From Xylogone sp. PMI_703 (Eukaryota; Ascomycota; Leotiomycetes), in contig JAJTUQ010000005.1 in NCBI GenBank assembly GCA_021399445.1, positions 2,852,001-2,916,000 on the forward strand: 64,000 bases of DNA, written 5' to 3'. The translations under genes were made by a program, and so were the position numbers. The notes under the pieces were generated by a model. The model was given only the letters and a program-made list of their open reading frames with translations, was not told where the DNA came from and made no database searches. Positions 32,641 through 43,561 of this stretch are shown piece by piece. Within the stretch, counting starts at the first letter, position 1. Every line of letters begins with the position of its first letter.

Positions 32641-33954
32641 CCTGGCTTCAGCAAAGACTACGATCGCTCTAATTCAATGCAGGATAAAAGGTATTCTTTC
32701 TAATCCTCACTTGAAAGAAAATTAGCCAAGCTTTGATTAATAATAATATGTCCCGCGGTAGAGGTAGATAAGTGTTGAGAAATAATGAGAGAGACACGGA
32801 AATGTAAATGAGCCGAGAAGAGTTGAAAAGGTAAGGTGGGAGGCGTGTGGAGAATTTGGGGGGCACCACGGAGTACCGTATAGTCTCACAAGGTCGGATA
32901 ATGAGCTAAGGGTAGGCAACCTTACCGATTACCCCTATTTGCTAGCAGGCAACTAGCCACTGTTTCGTCTCCGCACTCCAAGCGCTTTCTAAAGTTTTGA
33001 CACTTTCTTCCCTGACTTTTACAGAAATTCCACAGGTATTTTTATGGCCCATGCACATTTGTTGGATTTTCACGATGTTAAGCTTGTACGGTAGATTCTT
33101 GCGGCTCGAACCGCCTCCTCACGCAATCCTAGACTGACGATGAAAATGCAAAAATTATATAATTTTCGTATGAAGTATTCTGCTTGTGGAGATTCAAACG
33201 ATATCCTAAAGATGATTACAATATGCGTTCACTTTCAGATCAGAACCTATCAACATGGCTCTTGAGGGTCTGCCAGCTGTCATTTAATTGCCCATGAATA
33301 CCAACGCTCTGACCTCAATACTTAGGTTAGCTTAGTCTAGTCTGTTTGGTTAGTTAGGATCAGTTGGTTCATAGCTAAATACCCAGTCACCAACATATTG
33401 ATGGCGTCTCAGGGTCCAATAGAAAGAGGAGGAGTTTAGGGCCCGAGCCGTCGGGTCTAGGCTGCCACATTATCGGGTAGATCTACGTCAAGGCCCCACA
33501 TTCCGCCCTTGGGGCCACCCACTTCCGGGCTAACCAGCGTTAATTGGGCGATATTCCCACAGCATGGTCTCTCTTCACCAAGGCTGGACGAGGGGATAGG
33601 CCTATGTTACGAGATGCCTTATCATTGCATTAACCGGCTATTTTCCTACCTAGTTATTTTAAACTCGACAAATGAATACTTGTCGGCGAAGATGTTATCC
33701 ATATAAACTCGTAGTTCGTCATTTCATTTTGCAGAATCACACGCCATCAAATTATGGTTTACAAAATACAATTGACTACTTCAAAACAATCCAAACCAAC
33801 CTCAATCGAAGACCTTCATAGATAGGCTTTCTACCACCGAAAACCAGCTTCAGGCCCCTGGTAAGCCATCGATTATGAGACATCCCCTACCGTACAACAG
33901 CATAGACTGGCTGAAGTTTCTAGCTCAAAATTAACAGAATTAAGGCTTTTCCAG
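32641..33954. other. Intergenic stretch upstream of the DHA1-type gene
   Basis: About 1.3 kb without a supported gene; the short frames at 32669-32919 (-) and 33509-33706 (+) have no recognisable features. It includes the permease promoter and leads into the HNH relic. Confidence 0.5.
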
Positions 33955-34470
33955 CATCCGAAGCTCTATGCAGGGCGGCGAGGTTACCAGGAGGCAAAAA
34001 GATTCAAAAATCGTCAGAGAAATCGTTCGTACTTTTTGATTTTGTATGTGTCAGGAGTTTCCTAAAATTCCTCACACTTTTAGAGATTGATTGTGAATCT
34101 ATCAACCATTTAACACATACCGTGGCAATGCTCTGCGTGGGGCATCTGTCAGGGTCATCCCATTCAGGGAGTCGCTTATCCAACCTGCATTGATGCCAGA
34201 GCGCCGAATAGCTGGAAAGCATCTATACAGCACTGAGTATCTGCCTGCACAAAGTCAGCGGTATTTTATGACAAGCCAGAGACTGGATAAAAGTATACCA
34301 TAGTGTCCTTCCACTTTCCGAATCCGAACGGTATTAGATGAATCCCTTGGATGTCAGTATGTTTCACGCTGCTAGGCTTCCAAGTCCTTCCAACGATTGG
34401 TGTCCATGTGGCCTGAGATAACGCAACGGAAATTCGAGCGCACTTGTTTGACTCTGGCTCACACATACGT
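33955..34470 (-). pseudogene. Decayed second copy of the HNH-nuclease gene
   Basis: By eye the sequence matches 28277-28850 of the HNH gene over several blocks, with many substitutions and deletions. Recognisable pieces are VKHTDIQGIHLIPFGFGKWKDT (34310-34370 region), the DPDRCPTQ/CCPAIR-like middle block, and the AALHRAS block near 33960. The first exon and most of the last exon are missing. Stops and frameshifts interrupt every frame. Orientation is the same as the longer copy, 5.9 kb away, which points to a duplication followed by decay. Confidence 0.75.
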
Positions 34471-34845
34471 AGCGGTATGGACGACCAACAATCTTATTTA
34501 CCGTTTCATCCAGCCTTCTAATACATGACTTTTGGGATTGAGATTGGTTATAAGATAGTAAGGATCAGAGATGCTGATCTGATTACCTGGGAAAGAGAGA
34601 CAGGTTAGACTCCCTGAAGTGTAGAGAAGTATTTATAAGCGAGCCATCAGAGAAGGAGAAAAATTCACTTGTACAATTCAAGAGTTATGAGGAGAGAGAG
34701 TGTGAACATTTGAAGTCAAGAATAGCCATCACACTCACCGAAGAGTCTCTACAACTATGTAATTGAATGAATGGTGTTCACTAAATTCACTGATTCTAAC
34801 CTCACATGTCGAAGCACTAAAGGGCCACTCTGGTAAAAAAAAAGC
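34471..34845. other. Gap between HNH relic and tannase gene
   Basis: The 375 bases carry the tannase 3' flank; nothing else was recognised. Confidence 0.5.
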
Positions 34846-36423
34846 CTAGAAATTTGGCTCACAGGCGAATGAGCTTGCTTTCGTTTTATCTCCTCCCTTG
34901 TATACCGAAACTAACGGGTATTGGCAAAGGTCACGGGTCCTTCTACCATCTAGGGAAGCTGCAGCTAACGTGTCAGGAGCTTGCCCATTTTCAACCCAGT
35001 TGATCACCGCGTTCAGTGGATTAACAGGATGTTCACCAGCGCCACCCCAACAATGTTGAACCCCAGGAGCATAATAGAAACGATAATAGTCTCGAACATC
35101 CGGGTCCAACGCTTCAACCCTCTGGTAATAGTCTTCCGTACCTCCTGGGAAGATTATTTGATCTGCCAGACCATGCCAAGTAATCATTTTTCCGCCCGCC
35201 CTTTTAAACTCCGAAAGATCAGGATTATCGGTACCAAGTATATTCTGATAAAGCATTTGGGAGATATTGAATATTTGGACAAAAGTATCAAGAGTGAGTG
35301 TAGTAAGGTCAAAATCGGGATTTACCAAAACCCAGCGCGTCATCCAATCCACGGAAATGGGAAATGGAATACCCGTGCAGTTTGCTATACCCGTGCAGGA
35401 AGTGGCGCTCAAGCCTGAAAATGGAGTTCCGGGGTTGATTCCATACCAAACGAAGGAGTTGTCTGAGGTGCGTGGACCTCGCCATATTTCCCGGACAATT
35501 TTGGCATCCGTACTAGTAATTGTCATCTGGTCATTGTTACAGTTGGCCTTCCTACCGACTATGGTTTCCGGATCAAATTTACATAAGGAAAGTGCTGAAA
35601 TTACACCATCTGTAACGCCATCTAAATCATCACAAGCTGCCACGACAGCTGCGTTAAAAGTATCAAAAACACATTGGGGAGGGTAGTGATTGAGCTGGTC
35701 CATCACAAATTGGCCCCAGTACGCTGCAACGGTAAATCTCGGCCCGTTGATAGCTGGGGCAGCTGCAGAGATCCCATCATAAGCGGTAGGATACCTTTGA
35801 GCCAGCATCAAACCTTGTCGACCACCTGTGGAACAGCCATTCCAATATGAATATGCAGGCCCGTATCCATAAAATCTGTTGGAAAGCTGCTTTCCTACAA
35901 CAGCTAGGTCGTTCAATGCCACAGATGCGTAATCGATCAGCAGAGGAATATTCAAATTCCCTTGAGCGTTTCTCCACCAGCTAGCTGTAGAGCCGGCGTG
36001 CGGGTCATGTCCGCCATCCGTATTGCCAGCAGAGAACCCGCTGGCTACGGGAACAAGCAAAGATCTGTGACCGGAGTTCATTGCCCAGCCACCGCCACCC
36101 ACTCCTTGGAAACGCCCATTCCACTTATCCAAAGGCAAGTAGACAGTAATATGAATAGTGTCATCATAGCCTGGGTGGGAATAAGTGACAGTAACATTGC
36201 AGTAGCTGATGTTGACTGACGACCCTGGGACAGTAGCGTCTATCACAGCATTGGCGTCAACATTGAGAAGCTGAGCTCTATTTGGAATTTCAATACCGGG
36301 AGTCAGGAATGAAGATGAGCAGTTATTGACAGCCGGATATTCATATTCGTACTGGGGAGTGTTTGGAGTCTGTAAGCGGAGCAATCCGCTACCCAGCAGC
36401 AGTGAACGTGCTCCTAATGGCAT
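34846..36423 (-). CDS. Tannase/feruloyl esterase family secreted hydrolase
   Basis: Single exon, 525 aa from the ATG at 36423. A longer frame begins at 36537, but its extra 38 residues look like leader. From 36423 the protein opens with a short hydrophobic signal-like segment (MPLGARSLLLGSGLL). The family hydrolyses ester bonds of gallic, ferulic or related phenolic acids outside the cell. The nucleophile elbow is GCSTGGRQG, the acid lies in HGLADQIIFPGG, and the histidine in GVQHCWGG. The neighbouring cysteines fit the CS-D-HC disulfide motif of this family. A calcium-loop-like CDDLDGVTDGVI is present. GGHDPHAGSTASWW and several N-glycosylation sequons support secretion. Substrate cannot be decided from sequence. 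Confidence 0.9.
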   Translation of the reverse strand: MPLGARSLLLGSGLLRLQTPNTPQYEYEYPAVNNCSSSFLTPGIEIPNRAQLLNVDANAVIDATVPGSSVNISYCNVTVTYSHPGYDDTIHITVYLPLDKWNGRFQGVGGGGWAMNSGHRSLLVPVASGFSAGNTDGGHDPHAGSTASWWRNAQGNLNIPLLIDYASVALNDLAVVGKQLSNRFYGYGPAYSYWNGCSTGGRQGLMLAQRYPTAYDGISAAAPAINGPRFTVAAYWGQFVMDQLNHYPPQCVFDTFNAAVVAACDDLDGVTDGVISALSLCKFDPETIVGRKANCNNDQMTITSTDAKIVREIWRGPRTSDNSFVWYGINPGTPFSGLSATSCTGIANCTGIPFPISVDWMTRWVLVNPDFDLTTLTLDTFVQIFNISQMLYQNILGTDNPDLSEFKRAGGKMITWHGLADQIIFPGGTEDYYQRVEALDPDVRDYYRFYYAPGVQHCWGGAGEHPVNPLNAVINWVENGQAPDTLAAASLDGRRTRDLCQYPLVSVYKGGDKTKASSFACEPNF

Positions 36424-36933
36424 GATGCAATTTCTGTGTTCAGAGTTTCCCAAATCTCTCCCGGAAAATGAACCTGGACTGGGAACTAGCCACCAGCAGA
36501 TGAAGCCGGATGCTTGCTTGATATATGTGCGATGCACGCGTATGGTGACATGGAGTTATAATTACACCGGCCGCTCGTATGTCAACAAAGATGAGCTAAT
36601 CGTCGGCTATTCTTCACTGCCAGTACTCATATTCACCGCCAATCGGGGGCTATCACTAGTACAACCAAACACCAGTATCCACAGCCAATACTTCTGGAGC
36701 AGTATATAGAAGGAATGAAGGAACTGCTGAGGCTCAACAAACAGTGAAACAATTAAAGGTTAAATCAGCAAACTGTCGGACTATGAAATTGCTGACTTTA
36801 CTGGAACGCCATTTTGGGCCTGAGGCTGAGTCGACTGCCCGGTTACAGGGTGCATCTGTCGCAAATACATTCAGTCCCGGGCGGCTCATCTTTACTCGAT
36901 TCAACACTTTAGTAACTTTGCAGAATCTTCGTC
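36424..36933. promoter_or_regulatory. Divergent promoter of tannase and HET-domain genes
   Basis: The 510 bases separate two divergent starts. The short plus frame at 36744-36956 is not a convincing gene. No repeated operator was seen. Confidence 0.45.
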
Positions 36934-39135
36934 ATGGAATCATATTGGCAAAATGAATCTCACCGACGGTGTCGAACATGTCCCCCTCTGAACCTTAATG
37001 AGATTTTCGATCCAAGCCAGTTCGATGGGCTTCCCCCGCTCAGCTCCGCAGGAGATACACCATGGTCTAAATATATCCGAAAAGTCCACACATTTACTAC
37101 TCAGGCTTTTGATATGAATGATGATCCTTGCGGATTTTGTTACTTGGTCAGGAAAGTAGCTGCGCTCGCAGAACGCTGCCCAATCCCCTCGTTTTCTTTC
37201 CCTGCCATCCCGCACAAGAACCCATCGACGCCTAAGCCCTCTGATGGAGATGGATTCACGCTCGCAGCTACCCTAAGCAGTTTCATGTTTCGCTTTCCCG
37301 GCCAAACTGCTAATTACTCTCCATCGACTCAGCAGGGTCTTGAATCTTCAAGCGAGGAAGTCCCAGTGTCGGTGTATCTTCTCGTCATAAAAGGAAGAAA
37401 TACCCTGGAACGCGTGGCTTATGAATCTGACCTACCATGGATCTCAAATATTGCGCTTAGCGTCATCGTCGGCATTCGGACGACAGTTAATAATACTGGG
37501 ACATATATCGTGGAGGCTGTGGATGGCGAATTTAATAAAGGCTCTCTATTCCGTAACCTTTTGGTCCAGACTGAGAAGATCAACTTCCGGCTTCTGAAGT
37601 CTTGGTTGGCATACTGCGTGGATCACCATGGGAAATGTAGACGAACTGTTTCCGCTCCCAATCCGCATATGAAATTGATTGATTGCGAGTCACGAACTCT
37701 TGTTGCTGCAAAACTGGGTATGCCTTATGCCGCTCTCAGTTACGTCTGGGGGCCACCTGGACGTGCGGAAGAATATACATATCCTTCTCTGCCTCTAGAT
37801 CTTCCTCCAACGATTTTAGACTCCATGACAGTTACGCTAAGCCTAAGCATTAGATATCTGTGGGTAGATCGTTATTGCATCTGGCAAAAGAATGATGAAG
37901 CAAATGTACATAAGGCCATCCAAGTTGAACATATGGAGCAAATTTACCGCAGTGCACTGGTGACTCTGGTTGCAGCCAGCGGGTCAGATCCACAATATGG
38001 CCTGCCAGGAGTCAGCCCAGTAAGAAGTCGCAAGCGGGGACAAATTCTTGGACGAGCTGGACCCCAAATCCTGGTATCAGGCCCTATTCATCAGCATCAA
38101 ACGAACGCAATCCGAGGTTCAAAATGGAACACTCGTGCCTGGACTTTCCAGGAATCTGCACTGTCTTCAAGAATGTTGATGTTCACCGATTATGAAGCAT
38201 CTTTCCATTGTTTCGAAGCTGAATGTTTTGAGCATCTGACACATGCAGTGAGTCCCGAAACTAATAGTGAGATCAGGCGAGGAATGGAGCAAGCTAGCAG
38301 TATACAGACGCGAGATGGAATCCATAATCTCATCTATAGCTACTCGAAACGACAGATGACTTATAGCAGTGATGCTCTCAATGCCTTTTTGGGAGTGCTT
38401 TCCGCCTGGAGTAAGGCTAATGAAAATTGTCATCACTACTGGGGTGTCACTGTGTGCTTCCCTCAAAGTCCCTATGACTGCACGGAAAACGATATTATAG
38501 GTGCATTATGGAAAGCATTATGTTGGGTGCACACGGATGGTCATTTCCACAAAGGCTCCCGGCGTAGCGATTTCCCCAGTTGGTCATGGCTTGGTCTTGA
38601 AGGCGGAATCTCCTCCGACAAATGGTGGTCGCCGCAAGAGATCGAAACTCTGGACAGTCGAATCAGTATATCAACTCCAGATGGCCAGAAGGTCGACTGG
38701 AGTAATTTCGTCCTCTCAGGGAGACTCTCCATGTCCCAGTCAAAATGGGCTCAGTGTCTCTATATAGATGGATGGGTGTTTAAAGTTGGGCCATTCAAGC
38801 TTCGAGGAGATCGGAAAGGTCAATCATATCACCTTCCTGATATTGACCTTCAAACACGCGACGTGCTGCCTAATAACATCTTAGAGTTCATGTCGGACCT
38901 TGGGACGGATTCTCCATCAAGCCTTCTTACAGCACAGTTCGAAGCTATCTCACCATCCTTGACCTCGGAAGTTGCAATAGTCTTCGAGAGAGATGGAGAC
39001 AAAGTGATGCGAATTGGGTTACTTCACCTGGTGGTACGCATATCTGAGACTGATCCCAAGATAGTGCATCAGCCTTATCGATGTGACCTCGCTCGAGTAT
39101 TTAACCCCAAACGGGAGACCGTTTGCTTCCATTAA
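36934..39135 (+). CDS. HET-domain heterokaryon-incompatibility-type protein
   Basis: Single exon, 733 aa. The HET domain occupies about residues 260-420 with its three blocks: AALSYVWGP, LSIRYLWVDRYCIWQ and NTRAWTFQESALSSRMLMFTD. It lies centrally, after about 250 residues containing CxxC pairs near the N-terminus (RRCRTCP and CGFCYLV) and a CVDHHGKC motif just before the domain. HET domains trigger programmed cell death when non-self is sensed in fungal fusions. No NACHT or WD repeats follow, so this is the stand-alone type. The C-terminal 300 residues contain FPSWSWLGLEG, typical of the family. Length and lack of introns are ordinary. Confidence 0.9.
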   Translation: MESYWQNESHRRCRTCPPLNLNEIFDPSQFDGLPPLSSAGDTPWSKYIRKVHTFTTQAFDMNDDPCGFCYLVRKVAALAERCPIPSFSFPAIPHKNPSTPKPSDGDGFTLAATLSSFMFRFPGQTANYSPSTQQGLESSSEEVPVSVYLLVIKGRNTLERVAYESDLPWISNIALSVIVGIRTTVNNTGTYIVEAVDGEFNKGSLFRNLLVQTEKINFRLLKSWLAYCVDHHGKCRRTVSAPNPHMKLIDCESRTLVAAKLGMPYAALSYVWGPPGRAEEYTYPSLPLDLPPTILDSMTVTLSLSIRYLWVDRYCIWQKNDEANVHKAIQVEHMEQIYRSALVTLVAASGSDPQYGLPGVSPVRSRKRGQILGRAGPQILVSGPIHQHQTNAIRGSKWNTRAWTFQESALSSRMLMFTDYEASFHCFEAECFEHLTHAVSPETNSEIRRGMEQASSIQTRDGIHNLIYSYSKRQMTYSSDALNAFLGVLSAWSKANENCHHYWGVTVCFPQSPYDCTENDIIGALWKALCWVHTDGHFHKGSRRSDFPSWSWLGLEGGISSDKWWSPQEIETLDSRISISTPDGQKVDWSNFVLSGRLSMSQSKWAQCLYIDGWVFKVGPFKLRGDRKGQSYHLPDIDLQTRDVLPNNILEFMSDLGTDSPSSLLTAQFEAISPSLTSEVAIVFERDGDKVMRIGLLHLVVRISETDPKIVHQPYRCDLARVFNPKRETVCFH

Positions 39136-39453
39136 TGTAATTCAGGCACGAGATATAGTTAGGTTGAGACTTGTAGTACATAGCAGAAACACAGGTGGCC
39201 ATATTATCATTAGTGAAGACTTGTCTTCACGTGTCAAGCAACTCCAACTTGAATAGATCCCAGAAGTGCCTTGGTCACTCGGATCATAGGTCAAGAGCGA
39301 TTATAGGTGGTGCTTGGGCAAAATAGCGAGATTATTGAATAATGGATAATAGTTGCTTGTTAATACCTTGGTGGATATCTAAGCACTTGATAACCTAAAT
39401 TCTAATCTTTGTCACTAATCCATCGCATAACCGCGCAGAATAGTCTAGTAGAA
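39136..39453. other. Gap between convergent HET and DUF7702-like genes
   Basis: The 318 bases are the two 3' flanks; no structure was recognised. Confidence 0.5.
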
Positions 39454-40449
39454 TCAATTAGAGACCCTCGTATATTTCGTTGGTGTTGATAAGGGAGGAT
39501 CATATCTATCACTAACACCAATCGTAGGAGGATCGTATCGATTATCGGGTGCCATCATCGCGTAGTGCTCTTCCACCCCATTATGATCCCCACTGTGAGG
39601 CAATGTCATCGGTCTCAGATACTCGGTTCTTCCATCTGGGTGAGATATAGACTGCCTTTGGTTCGTTGGCAATCGAAAACCAGCAAGCAAGTAAAGAGTT
39701 TCGACAATTATTTCTGGGAGAATGGTCATGAGTGCCTGAATAATAACAACCTTTTCCGTGTTGGTGACAAGACTGAATGTATCTGGGTCCTTCTTGAATG
39801 CCACGAAAACTGAGAATAAGATACGGAGCCCAATGAATGGAATACTTGCTATTACCGCAGTATGCAGTAGGAGTTCACTGCTCTGTAAGTATCTGCGCTT
39901 GGGTATCATTGTGATTGCGAAAAGAGAGTAGAGAAGGAGTGCGAAAACGAAAAGGGCGACACCGATCTTGGTATATTTCGATCCTTCCGACACGTCCTGC
40001 GAGTCTGTGCTAGACGAATCAACTCCTCCGATGATTGCAAGTATCAACCCAGCCATAGAAGGTGCATAAGCAAGTCTGAAAAGTAGAGCGGGAGTTGGCG
40101 CAGGCATCCTGTCGTCACTTCAAAAGAAGCCATATTAGAATACACGCTTGCCTTGAATGATGGGAGAAACTTACACTCTTTTAAGAAGCCCAATCATTGC
40201 CATTAACAATGGGGATATACCAATGTTATTCAGAATTATTGTGGCAACGGTAGCGCCTCTACTGTCATTATGGACGACAATGATGCCAGCAACGCCTCCA
40301 GCCATTCTGATCAAGGATAAAAGAAGCAGGAAAATCCAGCCCTGGTTTCTCTGAAACCCGTGACGTATCACAATGAGAACTGAGAAGATAAATAGTGGAA
40401 GATAAAGTGGTATCTCTAAGATGCTGAGAATTTCACGAGGATTACCCAT
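39454..40449 (-). CDS. Seven-TM DUF7702-like membrane protein
   Basis: Two exons: 40449-40175 and 40117-39454 (939 bases, 312 aa) from the ATG that gives MGNPREILSILEIPLYLPLF. An earlier in-frame ATG at 40494 would add 15 residues. Seven hydrophobic segments are visible. IRMAGGVAGI follows segment two, and PSMAGLILAIIGG and YLQSSELLLHTAVIASIPFIGLRI come later, as in the DUF7702 group of fungal integral membrane proteins. Function is unknown. The C-terminal 60 residues are hydrophilic and proline-rich. Confidence 0.78.
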
Positions 40450-41440
40450 TGTTGAAGGAAAGAATATGAGATGAAGTTGGTTAGTATTTGACAAGAGAGA
40501 AGGTCAAAAAGAAAAAAGTAGAGTCTCTAAGGATTAACGATCTTAGTTATACAACAGATTCGTCCTTTTTAAATACATTTAGCAAGGTCTGTGCGTGTCT
40601 AATTAAGAAACTCAATCGAGAAATGAAGCTTCTGATGGTCTCACAGGGGTAGTTTGTCGCGTGGGGCAGGGCCGCTCAGCCTCATGTGAGAGGATCGACT
40701 GCGTAGAGTATGCCAAAACAGGCATGGCAGATCGTGAGCTAGGGAAAGTACCAAATATTTTCTACCTAGTTGAGAATTGGATAGAGGATTGCTTTATCTT
40801 AGAGGCGTGATTTCATTCAAATTCAATAGCTCGAGCCATTTTTAGGGGTGCTTAACAAAAGAAAAAGAAAAAGTAACTAGTTAAATAATTTTAGAAATAC
40901 AGAAATGTCTTTAGATTTGTGGATATTAGACCATGTAAGCGTGATCTGAGTTGCATTCTTACTCGTGGCTGAGACCTTTCCCATGTGTATCCATGAAGCG
41001 GATGCTTTCTGCATACCCGATTAGGAAATTTTTGCGCGGAAAAACGGTTAGGCTGAGATTACGTGGACTGGGCGAAAGCTTCTAATTTTCTGGTTCTTAG
41101 TGTCTCGTCTCATCTTTCGTGATCTACGGTTAATTATAAGTGATCCGTCTACAATGTGGAACGCCTCCTTTTTCTCGGCGCAAAAGTTGTCCCTGGATGC
41201 AAGTCATTCCTATCGGGGGATAATCTATCGGCGCATTTCGATATATTTGGGCGATATCAGCGAGCCTGTTCATAGTGCCTGGTATTCAATGGTGACTGCC
41301 ATGGATCATTCTTAAATAACATGACTCTAAAGCCTCTTCAGAGCCGGATCGAGTCTTAGAGTTGGAAATAAGAAAGCTCTTGGTAATGAAGGGAGATTGG
41401 AGGCAAGCCTTACTAATCATGATGGGCGAATGAGCATGTG
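40450..41440. other. Gene-free stretch left of the transposon
   Basis: About 990 bases with short A-rich tracts (GAAAAAGAAAAAG near 40860). The frame at 41100-41315 has no recognisable features. No supported gene. Confidence 0.5.
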
Positions 41441-41467
41441 TAATCGTTCGGCTTACATAGTTAACTA

Positions 41468-41557
41468 GCACTCACCACATTACTTACGTAATTTGGTGAG
41501 GGTCAGCAATACGCAAAAAACACCAATACGCAAATTTTGCCTCCAATTTCATACCAC
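41468..41557. repeat. Left terminal inverted repeat, 90 bases
   Basis: Identical over 90 bases to the reverse complement of 43328-43417. Starts GCACTCACC and ends CATACCAC; contains the duplicated CAATACGCAAA. Confidence 0.9.
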
Positions 41558-41598
41558 CCAATCTTCGAATGCAATTTACCCACAATTATCAACACAAT

Positions 41599-43278
41599 AT
41601 GGCCGAATCACGTATTACAGAAGCAATAGAATATATTCAACTAAATCCACATGCAAAAATCGCACCAATTGCACATTCTTTCAACGTTCCTTACCACACA
41701 CTACACACGCGTCTTAATGGTCGGCCTCCTTCATCTTCACGCGGAAGACATAATAAAAGGCTTTCTGAACCTCAAGAGTCTGCTCTTAAGGATTATATGA
41801 TGTTATTATATCACTCTGGAACCCCTGGGACTATAAAAACTCTGATTCAAGCAACCAATCGATTACTATATTACTCTGGCATCAATGATACTGTTTCTCA
41901 CAGATAAGCAAAACGATGGATTACAAGGAATCAAGAATACTAGAAACTCATACGACCTAAACCGATTTCTGTCCAACGACAGCAAACACATATACAAAAG
42001 GATATCAAGTCACACTTCGAAGAATTCAAGCGGTATTGTCAATACTAAGGCATTCTTGAAGAAGATATATCTAATTTTGATGAAACAGGATTCCAGATTA
42101 GTATAATATCTGGTGGACAAATAATTATCCCTGCTGATTACAAAACTGCTTATATATCTGATCCTGAAAACAGAGAACTAGTAACAGCAGTGGCAACAAT
42201 CAATTGAGGAGGTCAGAGAATACTACCAATGATAATATTTAAAGATACATACCATTTGTGTAAATACTTCGATAACAATATGGACCTCGATATCCTTTGA
42301 GCTTATTCAAAATCAAGATTTTCGAACGATCGGCTTGGAATCAAATACCTTGAGCATTTTGATAAGTTCATATATAAAAGCAAGAAAGGTTAATATCGTC
42401 TTCTTATTTTTGATGGCCATAGATCTCATCTAACGCAAGATTTCATTGATTTTTGCTGGCAATATTGCATCTGCCTTTTTCAACTTTCACCACATCTTAC
42501 ACACCTTCTTCAACCTTTAGATGTTGGAGTATTTCAAAGTTTAAAACATCATTTCAAGAAAGCTGTACAAGAAGATATATTTATGGATACAACTAACGTC
42601 TCAAAAGTTGACTTCTTTCGTTATTTTCAACGTTTTTGGGATTATACATTTAAATGTCACATAACTCAGTCAACTTTCAGAAAGACAGGATTAATTCTAT
42701 TGAACTCTGAAATCGTTCTAAAGAAAGTCAAATCATACTAAGGCAAACAGACTATTGAATCTGATACATCTTCAGATATATCTGAAGATATATCTGAAAA
42801 TATATTCGATATTTTCAATCCGAGCACATCACCACAACTCATATAGGCAGAGTGGCCTACACTTTTTATTTTACGGACATGGAAGAGTGGGATGGAATAT
42901 GTTCGAACACGTACAATTGAATCAATCAATAGAGTTGAAATTACACCTTCTGTTGTACGTGTTCAAGATAAATTAGGTAAAGCAGCTGAAACTTCAATGT
43001 TACGAGGAGCACTTTCAACTCAACGAGTATTTGACCTTAGCCTTGCAACTGAACGACGTAAAATTCGACCAGATGGTAATAAGATTGTACAGAAATATGG
43101 TGAGATATATGGACGTCAAGCATTACGTCAAATTGAAGATGATAGAGCTGAGGAAGCTAGGGTAGTTAATATGAGGGAATCTCGGCTTGCGCGACCATGG
43201 CGTCTGAAATACAAAGCAATTGTTCTTGATCTTGATAAATGTAGTATGGTTATCAAGCAAAGATTCCATGTAGAATAG
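41599..43278 (+). pseudogene. Broken DDE transposase of the pogo-type element
   Basis: The frame opens at 41599 with a psq-type helix-turn-helix (ITEAIEYIQLNPHAKIAPIA, then SFNVPYHTLHTRL). The DDE triad is recognisable as FDETGFQ, FDGHRSHLT and LDVGVFQSLK. Along the coding path there are at least six stops: TAG or TAA where Gln is expected, and TGA where Trp is expected, for example after the VATIN motif at about 42205. All are explained by C-to-T or G-to-A transitions. The last 130 codons (42892-43278) remain open. The product cannot be made intact. Confidence 0.85.
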
Positions 43279-43327
43279 TAGAATATATAATAATTGCGTG
43301 GGGTGGAGTAATTGAGGTTTCAATTAA

Positions 43328-43417
43328 GTGGTATGAAATTGGAGGCAAAATTTGCGTATTGGTGTTTTTTGCGTATTGCTGACCCTCACCAAATTACGTA
43401 AGTAATGTGGTGAGTGC
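43328..43417. repeat. Right terminal inverted repeat, 90 bases
   Basis: Reverse complement of 41468-41557 without a mismatch by eye. Confidence 0.9.
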
Positions 43418-43561
43418 TAACATATGTAAAGCCGAACGATTAAGTCAAGTCCTAACACCGCGGAATTATATAATTGCTTAGTAACGGTCACGGTCCAATC
43501 CACATTCAACTTCAAGGCATCAGCGATATTCGTACTGCACGATTCATGTTAGGGCAGCGCC

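Larger units (their letters stand above)
41443..43440 (+). mobile_element. Decayed pogo/Fot-type (Tc1-mariner) DNA transposon
   Basis: The core element runs 41468-43417 with perfect 90-base terminal inverted repeats and TA on both outer sides (41466-41467 and 43418-43419), the target duplication of Tc1/mariner elements. Beyond these, a further 25 bases on each side (from 41443 and to 43440) are also inverted copies, with a second TA outside (41441-41442 and 43441-43442). Each terminal repeat carries CAATACGCAAA twice (41507-41517 and 41524-41534 on the left), likely transposase-binding sites. The interior encodes a broken DDE transposase. It lies about 120 bases upstream of the Zn2Cys6 gene at 43562. 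Confidence 0.88.

Noticed and set aside
36424..36537. Longer N-terminus of the tannase
   Set aside because: The extra 38 residues would precede and hide a signal-like segment that begins at 36423.
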